64,000 nt of DNA from Micractinium sp. NFX-FRZ (taxonomy: Eukaryota > Chlorophyta > Trebouxiophyceae > Chlorellales > Chlorellaceae): contig JAPTJF010000116.1 in assembly GCA_029339195.1 (NCBI GenBank), positions 79,018-143,017 on the forward strand, read 5' to 3'. The notes under the pieces were generated by a model that ran no database searches, was not told where the DNA came from, and was given only the letters and a program-made list of their open reading frames with translations. Both the position numbers and the translations under genes were made by a program. Shown piece after piece: positions 47,901 through 59,900 of this stretch (positions are counted from its first letter, which is position 1; every line of letters starts with the position of its first letter).

Positions 47901-50900
47901 GCGCGCTGCCCGACCTGCTGCCGCGGGTGCAGGCCCTGCTGCTGGACCTCCTCTCCCTCGTGCTGGCACGCCGCCCCTTCAGCGCGGCCACGCCCCCCGC
48001 CACAGTGGCGGCGCTGCAGCAGGCGCTGAGCGTGGGGGAGCTGCAGGGCAGCGCTCTCACCCGGCTGGCGCTGCACACCCTGGGCTCCTTCTCCTGGGTG
48101 CCCCACCCGCTGCTGGACTTTGTGAGGGACCACGTGGCCCCCTACCTGGATGACAACGACTCCAGCATCCGCAGGGCAGCTGCCGTGGCTGCGGTACACG
48201 TACTGGAGCAGCATGTGCAGTACAGCCTGCGCCCCGGCGGCCGCCTGCCCGCCAGCGAGCAGCGTGCGGTGGACAAGGTGGGGCGCTGAAGGCTGGGGGT
48301 GGGGGCAGGATCATGGTGGTTGTGGGTGGTGGCTGGGCTAGTGCGGTGGCTGGCAGCTGCGCGAACGGGAGTGGGAAGTGCATTAGCAGAGTCGACCAGG
48401 GCCCGATGTGAGGCAACGGCAGACAGCAGGAGATGGCATCGCGTGCATAGCGGCGGGCAGTGCTGCTGCCCTGAAGACGACAAGCCCACGTCCCTGCTGC
48501 TGCCCGCCCGCTCCCATCATGCCCCCGCCCCCGCCAACCCCTGGCCGCCCACCACCCACATTCCCTGCCCCCCTGCTGCTGCTGCCCCCTCCTCCTTCCC
48601 CTGCCCGCAGACGGTGCAGCGCCTGCTCGCGTCTGCCGTGGCCGACCCGTCTGTGGCCGTGCGCCGCACCATCCTGGAGGCCCTGTCCCGCACCGACGCC
48701 CTGGAGACGCACCTGGCCCAGGCTGAGTGCCTGCGCAGCCTGTTTGTTGCCCTGAACGACGAGAGCAGCACGGTGCGCAGCCTGACGATCCAGCTGGCGG
48801 GGGCCATCTCCCCCACCAACCCGGCCTACGTCATGCCCGCCCTCAGGCGCCACCTCATGCAGCTGCTGTCCGACATGGACCACTCGCCGGACTCGCGCCA
48901 GCGGGAGGGTGAGTGGGGGCGGGGGAGGGGATGGTAGCGTAGGGCTGGTGCCGGGGCCTGGTCCTTTTTCGCCAGCGGGAGGGTGAGTGCAGGGGTGGTG
49001 GAGAAGTGGAGGCTTGAGGGTGGCGGTTGGGGCGCTGGAGTTTGTTTGTGCATGCTGGTGAGGCTGGGATGGCGATGAGCAGGTACGGCTTGTGACTTGG
49101 CAGGGCATCCCTTCTGCCTTCTTCGCCCCAACTGAGCACCTTGACATGGTGGATTCCTCGGCCATTGGTTCACGCACCCTCCCTGGGCCCCACCCTGCCC
49201 CGACTTGCCCCCTGATGCAGAGAGCGCTCGGTTGCTGGGCGTGCTAATTGGGTCCGCCCCCAAGCTAGTGCTGCCCTACACCGCCCCCGTGCTGCGGGCG
49301 CTGGTGGGCAAGCTGCGGGCCGCCAGCAGCGCAGTGGCAGCCCCCTCCGCCTCTACCGCCAAGCCCAGCTCCAAGGGCACCTCGCAGGGTGAGGGAGGTG
49401 GGTGGGGAGGGCAGGATGGGGGGGGGAGCCCTGCTTGCCTTGCCAAGCCCAAGAGGTTGGGGCCTCTGGAGGGGCCTCTTGGGGGTGAGGGAGTGAGATA
49501 AGGAGCACGGGGCAGCGGTGCTTGCGTGTTGCTAATGGCACACGAAACCTGCTCGGGCAGCACCCTCAGGATTGGAGGACGTGGGAGCAGCGGCAGGAGC
49601 AGGGGCGACTTGTGTTGCATGTAGTGGGGGTGGCGTCCCAATGGGGAAGGTGTGGACGCATGGGGTGATGGCTCACGTCGACGGGACAGCCAGTCGGGCG
49701 GGCTGCTGCATCCTGCCCCCGCCCCCGCCCCTGCTCCTCCGCTCTGCTTACACATCTCTGCCTCTTTCCGGCTCACCCCCCAGCAGAGGACGGGTTTGAG
49801 GTGGCCGTGCTGACCACGCTGGGCGAGCTGGCCACGGTGGCGGGCAGCCTGCTGCGTGCCGACGTCCCCGACATCCTGCCCCTGGTCATAGACGCCATCC
49901 AGGACGGCTCATCACCCAACAAGCGCCTGGTGGCGGTCAGCACGCTGGGACAGGTGGGCTGGGTTGGTGGTGCAGGGGGAGCGGAGGGTGCTTGGGAGGG
50001 CAGGAGGTGGGGGGCAGGAGGTCTGCTCCCACTGCTGCCCCCTGCCGTCCACCCTGCATCGCTCTCCGTTGCGCGCGAGTACTCCCGGTCCACATGCCCC
50101 CGCATATCCCAGCGCCCCTCCATCCACCTGCTTCCCTTGCCCAGGTCATGTGGTCCACCGTTGTGTGATGCTGCACTTGTGCTGGTCACCCCGCCCCACC
50201 GCCACCCCCACCCGCCCCCCCACCTCTTGCGCCATGTTGTCGCTTCCCCTGTGCAGGTGGTTGAGTCCACCGGGTTTGTGGTGCTGCCCTACCTGGAGTT
50301 CCCCCAGCTGCTGGGCGTGCTGCTGCGCATGCTGAGCGAGGGGTCCCCTGGGGTGCGGCGCGAGGTGATGAAGGTGCTGGGCATCATAGGTGAGGCCGCA
50401 CCAGCCCCCCCCCCCGCCACAGCTTGTACCCGTGCTTGGTTATAAGATCGGTTTTCTTTTTCATGGTTGTGTGAGTGCGCGGTGGGGCAATGTGTTTCGT
50501 TTTTCCTGGAGCCTTTTTTCCCATGTTCATGACCCCAGAATTATGCCTTTCTGAAGCGAAGGCTCATTGTTTGTGTTCTCACACGCTCCCGCCCCCGTCC
50601 CCCATGCTTGTGTTGCCCAGGCGCCCTGGACCCCCACACCCACAAGGTCAACCTGGCAGAGCTGCAGGGGGAGGGCAAGCTGGAGCGGGAGGGCGTGCGG
50701 CCGCAGTTCCCAAACAAGACCCCGCAGCAGGAGCTGGGTGAGGCGGGGGCGGGGGGCCGGTGCAGGGTGGGGGAGCATCGTTGGGGGCCAGGTGGGCAGA
50801 TGGAAAGCGACAGGGCGGCAAGGAACCCGGCAACCTCCCCTGGCTTACCCCATGGCAAGCCCCCACCCTGGATCAGCCCACCTGGCCCCGCCTGCCCACC

Positions 50901-53900
50901 TCCGCTTCTCCTGCGCTCCTCCCTCCTCGCTTGCAGGCAACATGCCGGGCGGCGAGCAGGCGCTGGACCTGCTGCCCAGCGCGGGGCTGGTGACGAGCAG
51001 CGAGGAGTACTACCCCACCGTGGCCATCAACGCTCTCATGCGGGTGCTGCGGGAGCCCTCCATGGCCTCCCTGCACGGCAAGGCGGTGGCCGCGCTGTTT
51101 GACATCATCAAGGCAATGGGGCTCACCTTTGTGCCCTACCTGCCCAAGGTGGGGGGTGCTGGGGGGTGGCGTGGTGGGGAGGGGGAGGGGAGAAGTGACG
51201 GCAGTGAAGAGGGAAGGAGATCAGACAGGCAATGGTGGATGGGAGCGTCAGGCTAGGCGGGCAGCGGTGCTCTTACTGGCCCATCCCTATGCTCGCCTGC
51301 CCCACCTGCCCTCCCTTGCAGCATCCCACTCCACAACACAACCCCTCCCTCCCCCCTTTCCTACTCGCAGGTGGTGCCGGTGCTGCTGCAGCTGACGCGG
51401 GGCGCCGACGACCTGGCGCGCCGCGTGGACATGGTGCGGGCTCTGACCGACCTGGTCGTCCTCATGCGCCAGCACGTCCGACGCTTCCTCCCCGACCTGC
51501 TGGGCCTGGTCACAGACTTCTGGGGCACCTCGCCCGCCATGCTGCCCCACATACTGTCGCTGCTGGCGGAGCTGTCGCGTGAGTGGGACGGGTGCAGCTG
51601 GTCTGGGCATGGGCTGCGCGGTGCTCGGGACTGAGCTGGTGAAGCTGGGCGGGGCTTGAGGCTGGGGTGAGGGGTAGGGCAGGCAGGCGGGCAGGGGTGG
51701 GTGTCAAGCCTGCCACTGGCGGCCCAGCATTGCTGCCCTGCCCGTGCCATGACGCCACGTAGCTCGGTGACGCCCCTCCTCACCTCGCCCCCCCATCACC
51801 TCGCACCTGAGGCCCACCTGTCCTGCCTGGCCCCTGCGGCAGTATACTCACACCTGTTCACACCCCCCTTTCCCACACTTTCCCGCCACGCCTTCCTCCC
51901 CTGCAGAGACGCTGCGCGACGACTTCCGCCACTACACCCCCGACCTGCTGCCCAAGTTTGTGGCGCTGCTCAACGAGGCGGAGCGCACCTCGGACTTCTC
52001 GCTGGTGAGGGGGGCGGGCCCTGGGGCTGTGGCTGGGTGGGAGGCCATCAGCAGTTGTATGTTCGGCATCCAAGGGCAGGTGGGGCGGCAGCTGCTGCGC
52101 AACAACACAAGCGGGCTCGCGGTACCGTTTCGGTGGCATTGCCCTCACACTTCTCTTCTGCCGCTTCTCCTCATGCCCAACCTGACCGCCCCTCCTCAAC
52201 CCACCACCCCTGCCGCACGCCCCACCCCCCACCGCAGGTGAAGCCCGCCCTGGATGCTGTGCGCGCGCTGGGCCCCGTGCTGGAGGACCACCTGCAGCTG
52301 CTGCTGCCCGCCCTCAACCGGCTCATTGTCCCCGGCAGCAGCGGGCTGCCGCTGGCGATCCAGGAGGAGACGCTGTCGACGATGCAGGACCTGCTGCCGC
52401 GCATGCAGCTGTCGGGGTTCAGCTCCACGGTGCTGCACCCGCTCATCCGACTGCTGGACGGGCCCAGCGAGGAGCTGCGGGAGCGCGCGCTGGACACGCT
52501 GTGCAGCGTGGCGCTGGCCATCGGCCCCGACTTTGCCATCTTTGTGCCCACCATCAAGAAGGTGGGGGCTTGGGGGCGCGTGTGGGAGGAGGGGACCTGG
52601 TGGGCTGGTATCAAGGGGGCGACAGGGTGGGGCATGTGATGGCAGCGGTGTGGGTGGGGGTAGCGGGGAAGAAGTACTGTAGAGGTCAGCAAGGCTGGCA
52701 GGCGTGGGATGCGGGGATGGCAATGGCAGGACTGGCTAGAGCCCTGGGCACGCCTTGTGCTGTGCTGGCTGGGTGGCTGTGTGGTGGCTCCCATGGGCAG
52801 AGAGCTGTGAGTCACGACCTTTACTCTCTGAGCCCCTCGCCTGATTGGCCCCCACACCCACCCACCCGTTCCCCGCTTTTGCGTGTCGCCACCCTCCACC
52901 CCCACTGCTCTGCAGATGATGGGGCGCCACCGCATGGCCCCCCACTCCGCCTTCACCCGCGTCGCCTCCAAGCTGCTGCACCACGAGCCGCCCTGCCAGA
53001 GCGAGGCGGACGACTGGGAGAGCAGCGCGGGTGAGAGGGGCGAGGCGGCCTGTCAGGGTTTTGCCACCGCCATGGGGCCAGGCGCTCTGATCTCTCGCGC
53101 GTGACCTTGGTCAATCAATACACCTGCTTGTACTTATTGACCCGCTGGTTGTACTTGATTGTTGCCCTGCAGGCTTCCTGGTTGAGGAGCACCTGGTGCC
53201 CGCGTCGGGCCCGGGGGGCAAGCCGCGCCAGTCCACGCCCGACCGCCTGCACCTGGAGCGCACCCTCACGCTGCAGTCGGGTGAGTGATGGTGGGGTGCG
53301 GGACTGGGGCTGCCAGGGGGAACCTGCGTTTGAGGGTGCAGGGCAGGGGTCAGTGCAGAAGACACGAGTGAGGCCGGCCTGTGCTGTGGGCTGGCTGGCC
53401 TGCTGGCGCAGCTATGCCCTGTGGCAGGCCACCAGCGGCTGCGCTGCGTGCTGTGGCTTGCTCATGCGTGAGCCCAGCACGGGCGGCCGCTGCTCTTGTC
53501 CTAAATCCTCGCCTGCTGGCGTTGGCAGCGCAGCAGATGCGGGCAGGGTCCCGCCGCCAGCTCTCACCGCCTCTCTGCTCCCCTCCTCCCCCCGCTTTCC
53601 CCCATATGCCTCCTGCAGACGAGCCGGGGCTCAATACAGGCCTGCGCAGCGAGGGGGTGACGAGCCTGCGCCGCGCATGGGAGTCCAGCCAGCGCAGCAC
53701 CAAGGAGGACTGGGCCGAGTGGATGCGCAACTTCTCCATCGAACTGCTCAAGCAGAGCCCGTCTCGCGCGCTGCGCGCATGTGCCTCGCTGGCGCAGACC
53801 AACCCAGGCACGTACAACTGTGCAGGCACGGTGCTGCTGTGCTGGCGCGTTTGCGGCCTGCAAGCAGCCAGCAGAGTGTGCAGGACTGCAGCATGCTTGC

Positions 53901-56900
53901 CTGTAGAGCGGTGCCCCCACACCGACCCACCACCCGCCACAACAACAGACACGTCCCCGCCATCCATTCTTCCTGTACCAAACACTGCAGGCATGGCGCG
54001 CGAGCTGTTTGCCGCCGGCTTTGTCTCCTGCTGGAGCGAGCTGGACGAGCAGATGCAGGAGCAGCTGGTGCGCAGCCTGGAGGCGGCCTTGGCCTCCCCC
54101 ACCATCCCGCCCGACATTGTCACCACGCTGCTCAACCTGGCAGAGTTCATGGAGCACGACGAGAAGGCGCTGCCGCTGGACACGCGGTGAGCTGGCGTGT
54201 GCTTCTGTGGGGGGCTGTTGGTTGCAGTTGTGCAAGGTGCTGCCCCTGGGCACGTGGTGAGGGTGCTGCTTTGTGTGTCCATGTTGATGGCAGTTGCTTT
54301 GGGGATGGTAGAACGCGCTGCCGCTGAATGTGCCATGAATAGTGGGCGTGCAGGAGGGTAGGGTGCAGGAGGGTAGCGTGAGGGCTGGTGCAGGTGGTGA
54401 GAGTATCATGACGGGATGATGGCCTGGCAGAGTTTGTTGAAGGAGGCTGTTGGTGCCCCCTCCCAACTAGCGGCACAGCTCCGCGTTTACCTTGCCCCGC
54501 ACCCTCAACCCCCCTGTGAGCCCTCACCCTCGCGCCCCCTCCCCCCCGCAGCACGCTGGGCGCGCTGGCTGAGAAGTGCCACGCGTACGCCAAGGCGCTG
54601 CACTACAAGGAGCTGGAGTTCCAGAGCAGCCCGCACACCGCTGTGGAGGCGCTGATCTCCATCAACAACCAGCTGCGGCAGCCGGACGCGGCGGTGGGGG
54701 TGCTCAACGTGGCGCAGAAGGAGCTGCACATGGACCTGAAGGAGTCGTGGTGAGGGTGGGGGGTGGATGGAGGATGCTGTGCAAGCACCAGTCCTTAAGG
54801 GGGCAGCAGGGGGCAGGGGAGGGCAGCTGCACATGGAGTGGAAGAGGAGTCCTGGTGAGCTGCGCGTGTGTTGCATGTGACTGGAGTGCCGGTTGGATGG
54901 ATGTGGAGCTCAGCAGAGGGGAGGGCATCAAGGGGGAGGCAGCGGAGAAAGGGGCAGACCGGCGTCGAGGAAGGCACACCCTCCCCTTCCTTCCATCCCT
55001 TCCTCCTTGCAGCCTCATCTCCCTGCCCTGTGTCCCCCTGCACCTCCTCATACTCCCTCGCTGCCCCCACCCCCCCCCCCCCCGCCTCATGCCCCTGTTC
55101 CACCCGGCAGGTACGAGAAGCTGCAGCGGTGGGACGATGCCCTCAAGGCGTACCGCGTCAAGCTGGAGGCGGCGCCCCCCGGCAGCGTGGCGCACGTGGA
55201 TGCGCTGCTGGGCCAGTGCCGCTGCCTGGCTGCGCTGGCGGAGTGGGACAAGCTGTTTGCTGTGTGCCGCGGGGAGTGGGCGCGTGTGGAGCCCCACGTG
55301 CGGCGGGAGATGGCCCCCATTGCGGCGCACGCGGCCTGGCAGCTGGGCGACTGGGGGGCGATGCGGCAGTATGTGGACGTGGTGGCGCATGGCCAGGCGG
55401 CGGGGGGTGCCGAGGGCGCCTTCCTCAGCGCCGTGCTGGCCGTGAAGAACCAAAACTACGACGCCGCTGCTGGTGGGTGGGGGGCGTGTTGTAGTGGTGG
55501 GCGGGTGGGAAATGCAGGAGGCGGGTGGGAAATGCAGGAAAGGAGGGCTTTAGGGAGGGAGTGGGAAGATGGGAGGGAAGGTCAGGAGGGTTTTGCAGGC
55601 ATGGAGGGTGGGGGGGCTGGAGATGGGGGGCAGGTTGCAGGGAGGCACGTGGCATGCGGCAGCCACGTTGTGCCCAACTCTCCCACGCCCTTCCCTGCCC
55701 AGCCGGCCCCTGGCTCGGCCCCCCTTCCATACCCACCCGCCTGCCACCCCGCATTGAGCTTGGTGCATGCACGCGACCTGCTGGGCACCTCTCCCTGCCA
55801 CCTTCCTTACCCGCCCTCTCCCTCTTCCCTCCCCTCAATTCTGTGCACCCACCCTGCTGACTTTCTCCCGTTGCCGTCTCCCTCACCTCCTTGCAGTGAG
55901 CGTGGAGCGCGCGCGCGACCTGCTGGGCACCGACCTGGCCGCCCTGGTGGGGGAGAGCTACGAGCGGGCATACGCCGACATGCTGCGTGTGCAGCAGCTG
56001 ACGGAGCTGGAGGAGATCCTGGCGGTGAAGCAGCGGCAGGCGGCAGAGGAGGAGGCGACGGCGGGGGGCACGCAGCAGTCCAGCCCCGCCTACATGCCCA
56101 GCCTGCACACGGGGGTGGAGGCCAGCAAGCGGCTGATGCAGACCATGTGGGCGGGGCGGCTCAAGGGGGTGCAGCGCAACGTGGAGGTCTGGCAGGCGCT
56201 GCTCAGGTGGGCGGGGGGCGGGGATTACCACGGTGCGGGGTGGGGGCCGGCACATGGGATGTGGGTGCCACGCAGGGTGGCAGCCCGGCAACGCGGAAAG
56301 AGTGTGTGGCAGCTTTGCAAGCGCGCCGGCTCGGCTCGGCCGCCTGCCGGCGCCCCGGCCACTTCTCCTGCACTCAGCACGGCATCCCCAGCCAGCTCCC
56401 GCTGCTGCACATACCTACCTGCACCTCCCTCCCCCGTCCCCTTCCCATCCTGTGACCCCCCCTCCCCATTCCACAGCCTGTGCACCGCCCTGCCTTGGAC
56501 ATGCCCGAGGGCTGTGCCACCTCCCTCTCCCTTGCCTCATCACCCCTTCCCTCCTTCCCCTTTGCCCTCCTTCCCTGTTCCCACAGCGTGCGCCGCCTGG
56601 CACTGGACATGCACGAGGACTGCGGCACCTGGCTGAAGTTTGCCAACCTGTGCCGCAAGAACGGGCGCATCAGCCAGAGCGAGCAGACGCTGGTGCGCCT
56701 GCTGGCCGACGTGCGGGCAGACAGCGAGGCGCGCGGGCTGACGGCCCTGGCGCACGGCAGCCAGCAGCCGGGCGTGATGTACGCGTGGTACAAGCACCTG
56801 TGGGCCACGGGGGCGAGGCAAGAGGCGTTTGCGGGGGTGCAGCACCTGGCGGCGGAGCTGGGGGCGGCGGCGGCGGCCCTGGGCAGCGCAGCTGCGGCGG

Positions 56901-59900
56901 CAGCTGCCAGCGGCTCTGCGCCGCCGCCGGCCCCCGACCCCTCCCGCCAGGTCCTGTCCGCCAAGGTGCACCTGAAGCTGGGCCTGTGGCGACGCAGCCT
57001 GACTGAGGAGCTGAGCGAGGGGAGCATCGCAGCCATCATGGCAAACCTCAAGGTCAGCGCAGGGGTGTGGAAGGGGTGGGGGGGAGGGCGTGGCACAGCT
57101 TGGCGCGTGTGGACAGATGTGGTACTGCTTGGCTTGCGGCTGTCCCGCCGCCTCACCTGCCGCTTAACTTGGGTAGATGGAGGAGCTGTGAATGGTTGCC
57201 AGCAGGTCCCTGGTTCCTACACACCGCCTCCCCCACCCCCCCTGTGCAGGCGGCCACCGAGTCTGCTTCCGGGTGGGGCAAGGCGTGGCACCACTGGGCC
57301 TACTTCAACTGCGAGGCCATGGTGTACTACGGACGGGCAGACGCCACGGCGGCCCAGCGCTTTGTGGCCCCCGCCGTCACCGGCTTCTTCAGGTCCATTG
57401 AGCTGGGCCAGGCGGCAGGTGGGCACCCACGGAGGGGTGGGGACAAGGCCGGAGGGCGGAGGCATGAGAGGTGGAGGGTGGTGGCCGGGAGCCAGGTGGG
57501 AGGCGACACAGGTGGGGCGGGTGCCAGTGGGAGCATGCTTGATGCGCCTGGCAGCAAGTGTCTGTCAGCCTCTGCCTCCTCTTGGCCAGCCTTCCTGTCG
57601 GTCGCCTCTCCCTCCTGCCCCCTGTGCCCCCAACGCCTGCCGTTCCCGCTGACACTTTTGCCTCATCATTTCTTTCTCCTCCTCCCTCTTGCTTGACGCT
57701 TTCTCGCGCGCACCCCTCCCCTGAGCTCGCGCCCTCACCACCCCGCTCTTCCGCCCTCTCCCTTTCCTCCCCACCCGCAGTCGACCCAGTGGACGTGGGC
57801 ACCAGCGCCAGCAGCAACCTGCAAGACATACTGCGCCTCCTCACACTGTGGTTCTCGTACGGGGCCGCGCCCGACGTGGAGGCGGCCCTAGCAGAGGGCT
57901 TTGGCCACGTCAGCATCGACACATGGTTGGTGGTCATACCGCAGGTAGGGTGCCACCAAGGGCTGTAGAGTACGTACCGTGTCGGTTTGGCCACGGCAGC
58001 ATCGGCCTTGGCTGGTGCGAACACATGCTTGGTGCCTCATGTGTGGGCGGAGGCGGGCACCAGCTAGCTTCAGCGCTGCCCAAGCTAGCTTCAAATTGGT
58101 TGTATGTACAACCAACCAATGAGCCTTCACAGAAGTAAATCCATGCACCCAAATATCACGCGCCTTGCCCCCACGCTGTGTCCCCCATGCCTTGCCCCAC
58201 CCCCCACAGGTCATTGCCCGCATCCATACCTCCTCTGTTCCTGTGCGCCGCCTCATCCACTCCCTCCTAGTCCGCATCGGGCGCCATCACCCCCAGGCGC
58301 TCATGTACCCACTCCTGGTGGCCTGCAAGTCCCAAAGCCCCAGCCGGCGGGCCGCCGCCATGGCGGTGGTTGACGCTGTGCGCCAGCACAGCGCCACGCT
58401 GGTGGAGCAGGCGCAGCTGGTCAGCCAAGAGCTCATCCGGATGGCCATCCTGTGGCACGAGATGTGGCACGAGGCGCTGGAGGAGGCGAGCCGCCTGTAC
58501 TTTGGGGAGAGCAACGTGGAGGGGATGCTGAGCACGCTGCTGCCTCTCCACGAGATGATGCGCAAGCAGGGGCCCACCACTCTCAAGGAGATTGCATTTG
58601 TGCAAGTAAGGCCGGGCGTGGGTAGGGTTGGGGTCAAGTGATTTGCAACAGGAGATGGGATGTGGTGCGGGAGTGAGCATGGGGCCATGGCCCGAGCAGG
58701 TAGCGGGTTAGGCGTGAGTGCATCTTTACCACAGACTCGTGGTTGCTTGCCTGCTTGCAACCATCTCCGCCTGCATACCTGCCTACTTGCCTTGGCTTCT
58801 TCAACCCCAGCTCCTCCTCGTTTCCTTGCCTTTTTCTTTCCTTATGGCGGACATACTGGCCCGCGAGCTGTTAACGCGTACACATGGTCCCTGGCTGCCC
58901 CCACACCCGAGCATCACTGTATGCATAACGGCTCCATGCTTAAGGTCGTGAGTTGTGTGAGGCCCACGAGCGGTGCCTACACTCACCCACACTCCCTCCT
59001 ACCTCCTAGTACCACACACACCACCTGTGATCGCTCTTGCCTTGTTTCCTTACAGGCCTACGGCCGCGAGCTGGAAGAAGCGTACGAGTGGTGCCTGAAG
59101 TACAAGCAGTCGCGCAAGGAGGCGGAGCTGCACCAGGCATGGGACCTGTACTACCACGTCTTTAAGCGCATCAACAAGCAGCTGCCCAGCCTGACCACGT
59201 TGGAGCTGCAGTACGTGGCACCCGCGCTCGTGCGCGCGCAGGTGAGGAGGAGCTTTGCGTACCTGTTCATGTATGTATTAGTTGGGCAGACGGGCGGGAT
59301 GTGGGGGAACCTGCAGTATGTGGCGGCTGCGCTTGTGCGCGTTAATGCGAGGTGGGCGGGCAGAGCGGGGGTGTGCGGAAGGCGGGCGAGGCTGGGATCG
59401 GGGTGGGGGGGTCGTGTGGTGGCAAGCAAGGCAAGAGGGCTTGGCCAGAGGTGAGTCTTCTGTAGAGCACGGCATTGGGGCTGAGGACATGCGCATGTCA
59501 AGCGCCAACGACAGGTCTGCCAAACCTGTGACGTTCACCACTTTGACAGGCTGTGCATCCCACCTGTGTCCCCTCTGCCTTGCCCCCACCAACTGGCACG
59601 CCCTTGTCAACCTCTTCACTTTCACAGGGCCTGGAGCTGGCTGTCCCGGGCACTTACATTGCCGGCGAGCCATTGGTGACCATAGCTGCATTTGCGCCCC
59701 AGCTGCACGTCATCACGTCCAAGCAGCGCCCCCGCAAGCTCACCATCCACGGCAGCGACGGCGCCGAGTACATGTTCCTGCTCAAGGGGCATGAGGACCT
59801 GCGGCAGGATGAGCGCGTTATGCAGTTGTTTGGGCTTGTCAACAACATGCTGGCTGCAGATAGGATCACGGCAGAACGGGATCTGTCGATTGCGCGCTAC

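Noticed and set aside
55070..55083. C14 run
   Set aside because: Ordinary pyrimidine tract of an acceptor; shorter than the C20 run at 33723.
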